Of a DNA stretch of 64,000 nucleotides, positions 21,603-36,004 are shown piece after piece (position 1 is the first letter of the stretch; each line of letters starts with the position of its first letter). The notes beneath the pieces are model-generated. The model was given only the letters and a program-made list of their open reading frames with translations, searched no databases and had not been told where the DNA came from. The translations under genes were made by a program, and so were the position numbers. The DNA lies in assembly GCA_033675545.1 (NCBI GenBank), contig JAWDGP010006462.1:777501-841500 (forward strand). The letters are read 5' to 3'. The DNA comes from Elysia crispata. Taxonomy: Eukaryota > Mollusca > Gastropoda > Plakobranchidae.

Positions 21603-21790
21603 TTACACCTTTTTATGTTGTACGCAACTGTTTTCATATGGACATTCTTTAAATTTCATTGCCCCGGCAGCGCGCTTTCGCGGGCGTAAGCGGACGACTT
21701 TTCCTATGGTAGATCTATAATTATGGATGTTCCGTAAAGCAAAAGATGCAGACTTCTTGACCTGAAGCGAGTGCATGACACACAACAATG
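21603..21790 (-). pseudogene. Unrecognised basic coding-like segment
   Basis: A minus-strand open frame whose core (VKKSASFALRNIHNYRST, then KECPYENSC) starts after an acceptor-like CGCTTCAG and ends at a weak donor-like AAG/GTGTAA. Lys/Arg-rich, with two cysteines spaced C-x5-C. No family is recognised. Confidence 0.2.
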
Positions 21791-23314
21791 ACAAATGGCA
21801 ACACACGTAAAAGAAATGGCACACGGTGAATCAACACACCATGGTAAACAGTGTAGAACGTGACGTGGGTTTGCAACATTTAATTAATAGAATCAGAATC
21901 TTCAGCAGTCAACAGATCTGTTTAAAGTAACTTCAAGATTCATATCTTAGATCTACTCAAACGTATTACTCCTGCAAGACCTTCTGGATTTTAGGTATAG
22001 GCTTCTGAAACATTTTGTGGAGGATCAAGCCTTCAAAATCGGTAACGTTTCGTCTCCGATCTTGAATCTGCGAAGATGATCCGAGGGACTGTTATGTAAG
22101 TAGATCTTGCCCTGATAGTGATACTCCCGAGTCTTAATGAAATTTAGATCTATCTGAACTTCTAATCTATATAAAAGTCTAATTTTGGAAAATGTCTTGT
22201 TCATTCGTTGGCTCTTGGTAATAAGATTTAATATTGTGTTTAAAAAATGTCAACACGATGCTACATTCAGATTATGAAGACTAGATCTAGATCTAGATCT
22301 AGATTCTCGATCTCTCTGAATTATATTTATACCAATTCAGCCTGTTCTATTACAGAAAGCATTTTTCCACACACACCCCCCCCCCCCCCCACCCTCTTCC
22401 AGAGAAGTGTTCGTCTATTTCAGGGAGTAAAAATTATAACAGAGCCCTCAGATGATGAACTTACCATTTGGAGGCCCAAGTGGTGTCCTACGTTTAGTTC
22501 TTGCAAAATGTCTGAAAATCATGTTAATTAAAGTGCACCTATGGGCATATTTTCCAAGAAAATAAAGGAATTTATAGCCATTTCGCTTAAGAAATACAAT
22601 GAAATATCAGTCAATATCTTAATAACAATCAAAAGGTATGAGTACCATATGACACAGTGACAGAAATAAAAAAAATCATTCTTTCTCATGATGTGTTTTA
22701 AGAATTTAAAATGAAAAAAAAAGTTCAGAGCCTCCTATGAGTTTTGCCAATATATAAATTAATTTAGTATAATTGCAAAGATTGTGAATACATTCTGAGA
22801 CGGTCTTTACTGTTATTTGTAGAGTGAATAGTTGAATTTACCAATTAAGCTAAAAGGTTCTTTACTTCCCTTATTTACTTTTACAATCATAAGGGCCTAC
22901 AGACTTTATAGTGTTGGGAAGCAAAGTATTAAAATTGTCTGTTGCTTTTACTCCATCTTAATTCGATGGGCAACAAATTGTTTTAGAGTTTTAAGTACTG
23001 TTCTTCAGTTATTCTTAATTAAGTTGTAAATACTAAATATGTGTTTTTGGTTGCTTTTTTTTTTTGTTTTTTTTTTGTAACCACGAGAAAGGTGTGATAC
23101 TGACTGATTCTAAAAACAGTCAAATCATATTAACAAAGAATGCTTGGGTGTATGAAAGGTAAGCAACAGTGTCCCCTGGTGTTAGGGCATCTCTATCAAT
23201 GCCTTTCATCTTTTTAATTTTTTTTTTTAATCAGCATCATATAACCTTAGTAGAGGATATCCTTTTTGTCCTTTAAGTTACACTGAATATCAAGGTTAGG
23301 ACACATAACCAAAA

Positions 23315-23435
<121 letters not shown>

Positions 23436-23861
23436 ATATCAAGGTGTGCAAGGTTAAATTCTCTCTATTTCCTAGAAAATTTTAATTTATTACATACAAT
23501 ATGATTTTAATAAGAGGCATCTATGTAACAAAATATTGAAAATTGAATCCTATTTTTAGATCTGATCTAATCTCTTTTAAGCTAAACAACTGTGGTCTTG
23601 CTATTTGAAAAGGTTAGAAAAATTTATGGTACAGGAATATATAAAATAAAGAAGATAATACTGAAATTTGACCATGAATTAGACCTTGATGTGGCATGAC
23701 AGGATTTCCAGCTATTGATATGAACCTGTTGTATTTTAACCAATCACTTTTTCTTTCCAAGGTCAATAATCTGACTCAATGTAGAATAACCAGGCTTATT
23801 ATTGATGACTTCCCTTGTCCTAGGCTCACCTTAAAAGAAGAATCCTACCTATCCATATTGC

Positions 23862-24240
23862 AGGGCCGGATATAGGGGGAAAATGGGGGGGGGGGGGGGG
23901 GGAGGGAGGAGAGAAAGATGAATAATGGTGCTTGAGCATACGCCCCCTCCCCCCGAAAAAATGCTCGATGACAAAGCAAGCAAAAAAATAAATCAAAGCA
24001 AATCACACTTTTTTTTTCATAAATAATACAAACAGTCATTTCTTTGAATATCTTCAAAACCACTGCCAAACTTCAGCAATATACATTTTTTATTTTTCAA
24101 AAATTTCTGAGGTGGGGGGAGGGGGGTGCATGCCTCCAGACCCCCCAAGAGAAGGCACGGGCTCATGGCTTCGTCACTTCCATGATTGGACCCCAAAACA
24201 ATTTCAAGTACCCCCCTCCCTTTTTTTTTTCAGAACTCTT
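23862..24240. mobile_element. Possible hAT-like non-autonomous element fragment
   Basis: The stretch starts CAGGGCCGGATATAGGGGG and has long G-runs, then ACGCCCCCTCCCCCC, GGGGGGAGGGGGGTGCATG and GTACCCCCCTCCC. Ends of the type CAG-GGCGGAT-AGGGGG are common in hAT-derived repeats. No matching right terminus or 8-bp target duplication was found. Confidence 0.25.
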
Positions 24241-24382
24241 TGATTCAGTCCTGCATGTTTTTTCATGATAAGGCTAGAGATAGCTGACTGAAATTGGAAA
24301 TGCGAGAAGAAAAGAGAAACGGGGAATGAAGTGCCTGTTGAAAAGCGACGTTTTATTAACTTACTCTGGTGATTTAAGTCAA

Positions 24383-24521
<139 letters not shown>

Positions 24522-24558
24522 CGTGCATTGCGTATACGCCTCCCTGTTTTAACGGTTG

Positions 24559-24665
24559 CAGTGACTATGAGGAGAGTCCATTGTTTCTCCGAGTCTCCAG
24601 AAGCAGCAATAACACCATGTTTACCGTTTTGCTGTACAATGGACTCATAGAGCGAAGCGACACTG
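24559..24665. other. Imperfect long hairpin, possible structured RNA
   Basis: Paired segments from outside in: CAGTG with CACTG, CTATGAG with CTCATAG, GTCCATTGT with ACAATGGAC, and an inner CAGCAA with TTGCTG. The span is about 107 nt. A large asymmetric internal loop of about 19 nt on the 5' side makes it a poor standard microRNA precursor. Confidence 0.3.
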
Positions 24666-27600
24666 TTTTGTAATTGATACAAAACTTTTCTTAAAATCAC
24701 GAGTTCTGACAGGATTGCGACGCAAAAATCAAGAGGTCAAGATTCAAAGATCGAGTCTGATTTTATATCTGAGAAAATTTATAAATTTTCTTGGAATATT
24801 TCTCTTTCCATCCACAATTTATTGTCATCGCCTTGGGAATGTCTTTCCGAAGTTCTGCTAAATCTTCAGTCTCGGATTGGAGTGAGTGGGGCGACGGCAC
24901 TTTCGTTGGTTGAGTTCGGGGGCCTCAGTTTGACATAATTATTTTGTTTCCTGCTTGTTTTAGACTTGCTTGTTGTGCGTGCGAAAGACCCAATTTATCT
25001 TCTTTGTTTAAGTCATTATAATTTATTCTTTCGCTAGTAAGTCTGAAATATAAATCTATCAGCTCTTACCTCCCCCCCCCCTTTTTTTTTGCAATGTTTG
25101 GTACGAATACATATCTGTGGTGGTCAAGCTCTATCAAATAGACCGTTCTAATGGGTATTCGGCTTCTCTATCATTTCCCAATCTATTTATAGACTCTTTT
25201 GAACGCTTATTGAAAGGCTATACATTCTCGAAAAAAAAATATCAAAAAGTGCACTGCCCTACGAGAGTTCTTGTTATTTATGCTAACATGACAATAAAAA
25301 GATCTAAAATAGTTTTGGATTTTGCAGAACAAGCTTACTGTTCTGATTTTTTTTGCTGACGACTTTAAGAGTTATGGATCTCCACGTTTGGTGTTTGGGA
25401 AATCTTGTGAGCGTATAACCAGTGAAAAGTTCGCAACTTAAGATAAGAGTAAAAACTCTAGATCAGAGAGATCTTGGGGCAGGTGAAGTGTTGTTTTGTT
25501 TGTCTTTTTGTTGTTTTCTTCTCTTTTTCTTTGAAACAGGATATCTTTTCCCACGAGTGTAGAGCATAGGTGAAGGTTTTTTGTTTTTTTTTCAATATTA
25601 ATTTTGATCAGTTATTGTGAAGTCATTGTTTAAATTCACGCTCTCCTTCATTTAGATAAAGAATGTATTGTGCGGCTAATGCATCAGCTATGGGTAATTT
25701 ACGCTTACCGCAGAATGTATTCACTATCCTTTGGGTTTTAGCCGTTAGTGATTGCGAGCCCCAGGGTCGTTATTCAATATCGATCGTCCTGTTATTGCAG
25801 CTAAGTGCGCGCTGGATGTTTCGCCTGGAACATTTGCTCATGAAGCCATTTAACGAGTGTAATCGATAACTTTCCTTTGCTTTTGATTTTTTTTTTTCGA
25901 GGACTGTGGGAAACATTAAAGACGCGAAAACTTACAACTGGAACTTTTTATTCATGCGTATCATAATGCGGTATAGCTGAATAAAGCTTGGAGAATAGTT
26001 TCCTTTTTCTTTTTAATTGAAGAAAGTTTTTTTTTTTTAAATAAAAACCTCTGATCCCTTCTGTTAAATATTGGTTTAATTCATTTTTTTTTTTTAAATG
26101 CATTGCCTTCCACGAACTAAATTCAACGATTAAGCAAATTTAAAATTAGAGACTTAGTCACGAAAGAATTGTTGGTTAAAGAGAAAAATCAATTTGAAAA
26201 AAAAAAATCAAAACAAAGGGTTTTTATGTCGCTATTTTTTTTTCTTTGAGTATAAAAAAAAAACTGATCAGCTGAGCTGTCCAAAGTTCTATTATTCTAA
26301 GTAGATGGCGTCGTTCATTACGTCGTCAGAATGGTGCCATAAAGTTGGATAGGGCTTCCGCGAAAAAGGCAAAGGCATATAACGTTAACATAGTCCCACT
26401 TGTTTCCAAAGCAGTCAGTTGAAGTCACTGCAGAATTCACTGATCACCAGTGAATCATGCTTGAAGTTCTTACACACTCATGCCTTTATCTATGGCTTGT
26501 TATCTTATGACTGAAAATGAAATTCTTGTTTGAGAGTACGCAAACATCGTCTGGGTCGTACACTTAAGGACCGTTTATTCTGACCCTTGAGCCTCAAGTC
26601 GTTCCTACTCCTTTTCTTGGATGCGAAAAAAAGTGTAGTAGAACAAACAGCAGGGTTTATGTCGAAAGAAAGCTAGAATTTTAGTGCTAGATCGGCTTGA
26701 TCTTTTAAACATGTTCCTTTCATTTTCGTTTTGTTATGGGGAAAGTAATTTTTCTTACTTTTTGATTGATTTATTTATTTTTCTATGTTAATTTTTTTTT
26801 TAATTAGATTGCACGAAATACTACGATGAGTGTTATGTTCATCACTGCGTTCATAATGTCCTAAATGTGTGACTAATTGTGCAGGTAGAGAGCCAGGCTC
26901 AGCTTGCGCTTGCAGTCGGGGTACAACAGGTGCCAGCCAGAATACAATACCACATACATGTACAAGATTTTATCACCTCAGACTGAGAGGTTTTTAATTT
27001 CACCATGACTGTACATTGTTTTTTTTTTTTATTATTATTATTAAAGTAGACTATTTTCCTGAATCTATACACGCTGAGCACTAATGTATCGATTCCGACC
27101 ATTGTTACATTTTATATTCACATTTTATTACCCGAGCAACCTGCATCAGTTGTTCCAGCGTGTTGCTGTGAAACGACTCCTGTTATGTTTATGTACATGT
27201 TAGTAAGTTTGACAGGCGATTAGAGAAGATATTATTTCATGGTTCGTTTAATAATAGACTTGGAAAAGCAATTAACAAGATACTGTCAGTGAGTATAATT
27301 ATCTTTCAATTAATTATTATTGTCTTTTTGAACATTTTTTTCAATCGCCATGATTGTAAAAATCGATCCATATAGGGAAAGAGGTCGGAAAAAAAGATAC
27401 GAAGTGGAAATTAAAGTCATTGTAGCTAAACACTTGTATGATGATTAGAATTATTCTGTAAAACCATGTAAACAATATATTTATACACCTTGAAAGGTTG
27501 AGTAAGAGTAACATTCGGAGACCAGCAGGTTACAAGAGGCAGGCTTCGTTAAAATTGATCAAGAACCTATTTTGTGAGTTCGATTATGCCGCATTCCGAC

Positions 27601-28116
27601 TCCAATTGACCAAACTATCCGCAGTTTCTGGAACATTGCACCTATTACAAAGACCGCAAAAAATAACATGATCTAGGAGGGTGCTGAACTAAGGGCCACT
27701 TCAGGAAAACAAACGAGAAAGAGATCAAAGTGTCCACATTTATCATTATCCCTTTATTCGCTCAGAAATTTATTGCGAATTTTAAATTTCGAAATGCTTT
27801 TTCAGTTATCATTATTTCATACAAATTGCCAACTTGGGACATTGTGACCTGAGATAGTAAGTTTCAATATCAGTTTTTGTTATTCGAAATAAAGCTAGAA
27901 GTAGAACCTTGTTTTTCCCAGGTCACGAAATGTAATTTGAACAGTGGATGGGCATGCCAACTGCTTATCCCACACCTACTGATAGCCAAGTCATGGCGGC
28001 AATAGTCTTATAACTAAATGTCTTAAAGGTCGGAGGTGGGTCAGTGGCTGCTTCATCATTGTTGACAGAATGGCGGGGACCAAGGCTAGGCCTGGGCCAA
28101 AGACCGTAAAAATAAC

Positions 28117-28259
28117 GTGGCCTGGGCTAGTCTAGGAGATAAAGTAGATCATAGCAACGGGGCTCGAAGCTCTGGAGCGCTGGAGCACGACGACGCTCTA
28201 CCTGATCTGTCGCACATGGAACTTCAAGTTTTTTTTCCTCCTTCCACACCTGAGGAGGT
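28117..28259 (+). other. Exon-like open segment, unknown protein
   Basis: This reads GDKVDHSNGARSSGALEHDD, then ALPDLSHMELQVFFPPSTPEE. It follows an acceptor-like GTCTAG (about 28133) and ends at GAG/GTCAGA (28258), a possible donor. It is more GC-rich than its surroundings. No family is recognised. It could be a 5' exon of a plus-strand gene; evidence is composition and borders only. Confidence 0.25.
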
Positions 28260-29436
28260 CAGATACTGTCATAAAAACGAAACCCGAGCTTCACTTGATG
28301 TTTCTTACATTGCTTGTAATAGTTGCTGTATGTATGAGATAATGTTTAGTTATTAGAAGTTGGTTACTCAGAATCCGTAATCGATCCGGCAGCATATAAA
28401 ACAATTTCAGCTTGGTTTTGGAACCGTAATGGTAGAGTGTTGCAGACCGAAGGACTACACTATGCCAGTCACACTCCGGTGATTCCAATTCTAAACATTA
28501 CAGCAGCTCTACGCTTCTTATTTCGTTCAATCGTAGATCCAGTGCGGCACAGTTGGAGCTTGCCTGCCGAGTGAGAAGGGACATACACCAAGCTTACATA
28601 CTACACGTTATTATCTAGACCAGATTTAATGTGTTTAAGCGTCGTTTTTATGTGTCCTTTAAATATTATGTGGTCACGGAGCAAGTTCAAGATGATCTGC
28701 ATTAAAATTATATGGGAATAGATTGCGATGTATAATGTAACTATGGTTTAAGGCCACCTTTTCCTAAATGTTAACAAAAAGAAGAAACGTTCTGCAGCTG
28801 ATGACCTTTTTGTTGTAAAGATGCTCAACTAAACTGATTATGGCATATCAATTTCCGGTAAGTCTAGAAGAATTTTCATTGCTCTATAGAGTACACTTCT
28901 TTTTCATTATAAAATCTATTTCAACAAAATTTAGCATCGTAACCTTGGGTATTACTTGCTGTTATTCAAGTATCCCAGAGAACAAAATATCGCAAACTGT
29001 TAAGCTTTCTATTGAAGTGTGTTTAGGTGGTGTTTAAAAAAATTAAGAACTCAAAGATTGTCTCATGTAATAATAGCAGACTAACATTGCAGAGTTTTGT
29101 TTGTATTCCTTCTAATTAGTTGATGGCTGGCTTTCTACCACTGATACATGTAGTCAACTAAGCTATATAGATAACGGGATAATGCGTTCATTAATTTGCA
29201 TAAAGATTAAAAAATTTGTAGATTATTCACTTACGGTAGAGAAGAGTTTTAATCTTCCTGATAGACACCAAGAGAGTCATGGAGAATTTTCTTACGACTT
29301 GAAGGGTCCTATGCTGCAAATTTTTGGGCAAATAATGGGTCAACCAACGATGCCTTGGAAAGGTCGAGAACAAAAGCTAAATAAATTTAGACATAGGTCT
29401 GGACTATGTGTATCTTTTTAGTAGTGTAATATTGTT

Positions 29437-29473
29437 GATTATTATTTTTATTATTACTATCATCATCGTTATA

Positions 29474-29532
<59 letters not shown>

Positions 29533-29535
29533 TAC

Positions 29536-29583
<48 letters not shown>

Positions 29584-29601
29584 TACTATTATTACTATTA
29601 C

Positions 29602-29680
<79 letters not shown>

Positions 29681-29690
29681 AATAATACTA
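29437..29690. repeat. (ATT)n trinucleotide microsatellite
   Basis: About 250 bp of near-pure ATT/TTA with scattered ATTACT units. It is the only long trinucleotide array in the window. Its poly-isoleucine frame is an artefact. Confidence 0.97.
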
Positions 29691-29838
29691 ATGTTATTTT
29701 ATAATGGGCGAAGATAGCAAACGAGACCGCTTAAATTTAAATATGAAACGTTCCAGTCATTTCTAAAGCTATCAGTTTGGGGAATATGAGAAATGTCCAC
29801 TTAAACAAAAGGCGTCAAACCCATGCGATGAATGTGAG

Positions 29839-29839
<1 letters not shown>

Positions 29840-29935
<96 letters not shown>
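29840..29935. repeat. Compound (AT)n(AG)n microsatellite
   Basis: (AT)n changes directly into (AG)n at about 29895. Confidence 0.96.
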
Positions 29936-29937
<2 letters not shown>

Positions 29938-32535
29938 ATGGCGAGGTAGAAAAACATTACGATGAAACGCATTTTAAGCTGGGTTGAACAATGGCGTACT
30001 AAGAAATCCCCAAAATTTGCGCTGCTAGATAGACTAATTGGTTACTAATAACTATTGCAAACATGTCCATCTGCATTGCTCAAAGGTCTCATTACAGTTA
30101 GTCTCTTACTTCTTGGTTTTCTTTTTTATATAATTGTGCCTCTAAATGATTGACTATTAATACTCGTAGTAGTCCAAACTTTATACCTAATCGCAAAAAA
30201 CTCAGCGGCCTTACTATGCCGATACCATTCCTGTTTGTTTGTTTTTTTGTTTTTTTTTCTTAATTTTTTTTTACCACGTACCTAAGGTTTTTGAAATGAT
30301 TTTTATACGGGGTCGGCGGCTCGCTGTTAAGCTGAGGATCGGACTGATAAGGTGGGATCCAACCCAGCTGCAAGATGTCCAAGCTGTGGGTCGGAGCCGA
30401 GGCTTTTTGACTGTCAGCCCAAACGGCCTACCAAATAAAATATTATTTTAGTGCCCAATTGGGATCTCGAGAAATATTGGTTTATTTGTACTTTACAGAC
30501 ATTCGCTGCTCTCTAATTTACCAGCTTCATCGTGTAGCCAACACTGCTTGCGTGTCGTCCCGATTCTTCTTACGATTTTTTTTTCCTTGCAACATTGAAA
30601 ATTAATTCCATGCATCATTTAAAACGATCGCCACTCGCAAGATTTTTCTCCTCGATTTGTTTATAATAAGTGCTATGCTTCAGAGTTTCAACCAGTATGA
30701 ATAAATGCAAGTATTTCTTTATTGAAAAGATGGTCAAAATACTGGAGAATTAATGATTGGGTAAATTAGTTAAATTTTTTGGACCCAGATATTTGTCATC
30801 TTTTCATATAAAAAATATCTCTAATCCTTCTTTTCGACATGGCAAATTCTTTTATCGAAGGACATTAATGCAATGCACATATTTACCAACATTTTAGTAG
30901 AATTACCTGTACGGGTGTGAAAGATGCACAGGGAATATTGTTTAAAAGAATTTAGAAACTCATTCTATTCATCAAGGAATTCAGGGTAGAGATAGTTTTT
31001 ATAAATACAATACTACCGCCAGTATTTACCAAATATTACACAAACTATAAGCCATTTTATTAGTACCCAAATGACTAGAACAAAACTGAAATAAAGTGAC
31101 TCAAAAAGTATAGAAACTGATGCCTCAAGTGTTGGATGAATGGATGCAGTTTACTGTTATTATTATTTTTTTTTTTTTTTAGAAAAAATTGTATATTTCT
31201 TTCAACATATCTATAAACATTTAAAATCAGGATAATGTTTCATGTCTTGCTATGTTTAGCTCGTTTAATTTCCAGATTTTTTTCTGACGCAATAATGTGA
31301 AAAATCATATGCGACTCATGCAAATTAATATATCTAGTCTATCTTTATTAATTCTTTTTTTTAAGTGACACGGTTTGGTGTGTGAGTGTGTGTGTGTGTG
31401 TGTGTGGGAATAACTTACGAAAAAATGATTTTTTTAAATTAATCGAATTTTTAAAGGGCGCCTCTTTCATAAAAAAAGGATTTCCATATGAGTTAAGGGG
31501 ACATAAAATTAAATAAAGAGTTAAGTACCCGGAGTTAGTAATACAGATTAGCTTTACCCTTTTCATTATTGCTCTTAGATCTGTAAATATTAAATCTCAG
31601 GATCGTGGCTACTGTTTCTCTCTTGCTCTCGTGTCAGTTAGCGGGTCTAATCAACCACTGTCATCAGGCCAATCTCATTCAAAATTGATTGCTCGAGTTT
31701 CGAATTGAGAGCTAGGGGTTTGTGTTAATGTCTCCAAACCCAATACTGCTGGTTTCAGAAGCGAGAATGAAAATCAAGATTAAATACAACTGTAATGACA
31801 TGTTGTTGAATACGAGAATTTCAACTCAATCCCTTTTTTTTTTTTTGTACTCAATTTAGAATATCGCTCATTGTAGTTGTTCATATAACACTTTAGTAGT
31901 TTTATTAGGGACATTGCAATGTGAGACAGAGAGGGTAAATTGAAAGAAAATGCGTTACTATTTTTACTCTTTTTTCACAAGTATTCATTCTCTGCATTTT
32001 TGTAGACGCAAATTGTCTTCCTTTTCTGTCAATTTGCATCTTGATACATCCACAATTATGTATCTAGCTGTATGTCTTTTTCCTTGGGTGTCAAATAACC
32101 TCTTATCTATGCCTCAATTCTTTTAATACGTAATCAATATTCTTGATATGGGAATCAAACATGTACTGAATGGCAAGGAAAATTATTTGTTTCTCTATGC
32201 ATTCGATTTACTAACCTGAAGGATAGTAATAATCAGTTCCCACGTGTGAACTAATAAAAGAGCCGTTTAAATTTCAGTAGACCACTTTACGCAACTGATC
32301 AGTTGTTTCGATCTCTTGTGCAATATCGCAACGCACGTGAAAAGCTGTCTTACCGGTGGAAGTGCTGTATCAACCACAAGCATAACGATTAACACATGTA
32401 ATGCCAATTTATGAGGTGTACATTGAATTGCTCGGATCATCGTTTAATTTTCAAAGTCATCTTTCCTCGGAGAAACAATTAACAATTCGAAATTATGTTT
32501 ACATAGTGACTATCTCTTTCTCTTTCTCTGACAAT

Positions 32536-32537
32536 CC

Positions 32538-32626
<89 letters not shown>

Positions 32627-32632
32627 CCTCTC
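32536..32632. repeat. (CT)n microsatellite
   Basis: Near-pure CT with a few TTTCTC interruptions at the ends. Confidence 0.96.
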
Positions 32633-33639
32633 TGCCTAATTAAAAAAAAAGGTTCACACTAGCTTACAATACACCTGTATTCTTAACATTCTTTTGTTCT
32701 CTAAGTTTGTGGGAATATTAAGTTGAAGGAGAATCTGCGTTGTGGACTCACAAAAGGAATGTCGAATTTTAACAGGTTCTTGAACTTCTCCGTTGTTTTT
32801 AGTATTTTTAGTATTTTTGAAAAAGTTTGAGGACTTCAGCTGCAGATTAGCCACACAGGCTAATGTTATGTGTAAATTTTCAACAGTTCCTTCATAAAAT
32901 GTTCATTATTGCTCTTGATGCTATCCAACCTCTTCATTGCATCTCAGAATATCCCCTATCCTTCCCTATATTTATTTTTGGTAAATTTGCGGTATTGTTT
33001 TCGTCCATGCAGCTTTCGTTTCGCAGATGCTAAAATAATTTAAATCTTTTTCAGCACAATCGATTTTCCTTTAAATTGGCACTTTCGAGATGATCGCAGG
33101 GACCGTCTACGCCGGTTCGAACCTAACATTGTCAGAAGGGGAGGCAGGGGCCCCATCTTTTGAATTCAGCCCCGCCTGATGGCTGCTTAAGTTAGATACG
33201 TAAAAAGGCCTGAGATCACCTTGTTTGGAACGAGCTATATCAAATAACAATCTCCGTCACTACGATTAAGGCTTACATAACTTACACTTCATGTATTTAT
33301 TTATGTTCTGCGTCGCTCTATCGGCCAATTAGTTCTAGGTAAGCTTAGTGCGAATAGTATTGACATTTGACTCAGTTTTGTTCGCGGGCGTTTTCCACTA
33401 GATTGATTTGTGATTGAGAAATAGACTGAGATATTCTTCTCGGTACCTACCATCGATCGATCGGTATGGGTCACCGCTGCATGGGGCTGGAATTTCCACG
33501 CCTTCACGGGGTAGATTAATGAATCATAACTTTGGAATGGTCAAGGGTAATGGTCAGCGCTTTCAGGTCGAGGCAGTCGCCTTCAGGAATATATGTAATT
33601 GTATGCGTGGCTTTGGTTAGTTTGTAAAAGTGGCTTTTC

Positions 33640-33642
<3 letters not shown>

Positions 33643-33713
<71 letters not shown>
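33643..33713. repeat. (GA)n microsatellite
   Basis: About 70 bp of AG. Confidence 0.96.
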
Positions 33714-33715
<2 letters not shown>

Positions 33716-34878
33716 GCACGATAGGATTCTTGTGAAGAAACTACAATATCAATATGGATTTTGCTCGCTCCAGGCTTAACAGCGCTCTTTTGGTATGGCT
33801 TTTTTCTCGGTCTGAAAGAGAAATATTAACAGGGGAGTTTTACATTTTCAGTGCGCTACCCTTTGACTAGCAATGATTAACATTATAATCTAGTTTTTGT
33901 CTCTCTTCTCTGCCCCTCTCGCTACTGATATCGTAAGTGTGGTAAGGTAAGCTGTTCCGCGCCATATTCCGCCGTCTTTGCCAATGTTTTGGCGTTAGGC
34001 CTTTTAGCTCTGATTGAATCCATATCCACTTTTCGTACTTATGTCATCAGTCACCGATTAGAAAAGCGTTCGAGAAGCTCTTGGAGTCTGAGGGTTATTT
34101 CCCCTCTCATTCATTTGTCGCTCAGTATCTCTGGTTTATGCAATGTGACTGTCATATTAAGGGTTTCAACAGCTCTTGTGTCCACACTAGTGAAAACCAA
34201 TGATTCCTATAGCTTTGGTTTTATAAATTGTTATGTGTGTGTCGCATCCAAAAAAACCGATAAAGAGATTGCCATGGTGTTATAGTCCCACAAAATATAG
34301 TCACTTCTGAATTATCGCCCTGTTCAAGCATAATAGCATGTTAAGGTGAGTGAGTTTGACGTGTGTGTGTGGTTGATGGGGAATGGAGTGGAGAGGAGAG
34401 ACAATATGGATAGATGAGATATTGCAAGGTGAACGGGAGAGTAGGGACAAGAAGAAAGGCGGTCTTATAAAGACAATGTACAATTTCAAAGTGATAGTGA
34501 GACCAACATAGGTTACATCGGTCGTGTCGAATTTCTGAAATTGACCCATTATCACCGAAAAGGCCGTAGACCTAAAGTGCGTCTCAAAGCCACATGTGCT
34601 TGTATCTTGGAAACGTCCTGCTCTGGACCCTCAGTCTGACTAATCAACTGGTGGTCTGGCCTCGCCTGTCTCTTTTTGTGATTCCATTCTTAAGTCAAAT
34701 CTCAGTTCGGGCGTCGTGGATCCCTGGTTCCTTGTTTCGTCCGATCCACCTCACTGATCGATGAGCTTTTTCCTGGCTTGATCGGTCCCGTGTTTGCTTG
34801 CGGTGAGCTCTTAGAAAAACAATTTGTTACCGATAAACTCAAAGCTTGGTTGCTACAAAGTTTATTGATCTCAGCGTG

Positions 34879-34995
<117 letters not shown>

Positions 34996-35355
34996 AGTTT
35001 TTTCTTCCTTTTTACATTTCCCGTTTTCTTAGTTTGCATCGTCTTTGTCATGTCATTACCTGAATCCCACGTTCCATATTTCATTATTTATTCTTTTTTA
35101 AACATTTTTTCATCAATTTCACAGAGTAGACAATTCCATTGGCCAAATAGGGGACAAAGGCCTTCATTGTAATATACATTTACATAAAAATTCGCTATAC
35201 AAAATAAAGTTGTAAACACACATCACTAATAAGTACTAAAATATGAAGGTGATACAAAAATCATAATTCATATAACGGACATATAGTGCAGAATTAAAGA
35301 GTTTTTTATGTTTTCACTGCCATACCATGAAGGATTTTCTTTCTCCTGTCCCTTC

Positions 35356-35356
<1 letters not shown>

Positions 35357-35442
<86 letters not shown>
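35357..35442. repeat. (TATC)n(AT)n compound microsatellite
   Basis: Eleven or so TATC units followed by (AT)n. Confidence 0.95.
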
Positions 35443-35446
<4 letters not shown>

Positions 35447-35773
35447 TTAAGAGATTACAGTGTAAAGATTACCATAACTTCAAGTCATGATAAGTGACAT
35501 AATTAAGAGGGTAGAATTAGTCATGAATGTTTAGCAAACTGAGCTACATCGAGATATAATGCACATTGTTTACAGACATACTCAATCATAGATGATATCA
35601 CATGATAACAAACAAATATATCCTTTTCTTCAATAGCTTAAAATATGCTGACCTATGATGTTGTTTTGTTTATTGTACCGCAAGATGGAAACAGTTTGCG
35701 CTGTGATTGTGGTGTTTAAAAAGTTTTCATGTTGTGTTTTTGTGAAGACTTTCCAAATAATATATCTGTATGA

Positions 35774-36004
35774 TCATAACAGATACACTATCAGCTGCCT
35801 TGTCTTCTGTTGGGCAAATGGGAAAGTGTTTAACGTGATCGCTCTGTAGATATCTATCTCCTTTTTTAGTAATTGTTCAAGAGTGTCCTGTAGTGAGGTG
35901 CCGACTGGGAGAGATGATGTGCACTGTGTGAACATATATTCTTCTCTCAGTGTGTTGGTTTTGCAAAATGGACATTTTGTAAGTGTCGGCCTAATGGACG
36001 TCAT
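35774..36004 (-). pseudogene. Possible non-LTR retrotransposon relic
   Basis: An open frame of 76 codons with TLTKCPFCKTNTLREEYMFT and a following cysteine. This resembles the C-terminal CPxC...E-x-HF...C zinc motif of many non-LTR reverse transcriptases, but with Tyr at the His position. No reverse transcriptase core is seen nearby. Weak call. Confidence 0.25.

Larger units (their letters stand above)
20160..23300. other. Region upstream of TAF7
   Basis: Apart from the three weak coding-like segments at 20.7-21.8 kb, this stretch holds a G-run near 20956-20970, a C-run at 22377-22391 and T-rich DNA. No gene can be supported. Confidence 0.5.

Noticed and set aside
29408-29704. Poly-isoleucine open frame
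   Set aside because: Translation of the (ATT)n microsatellite.
33090-33160. tRNA-like B-box GGTTCGAACC
   Set aside because: The flanking bases do not form a T-arm or acceptor stem; probably a chance palindrome.
33989-34285. 98-codon plus-strand frame
   Set aside because: Composition and hydrophobicity look random, with no motif, paralogue or splice evidence.
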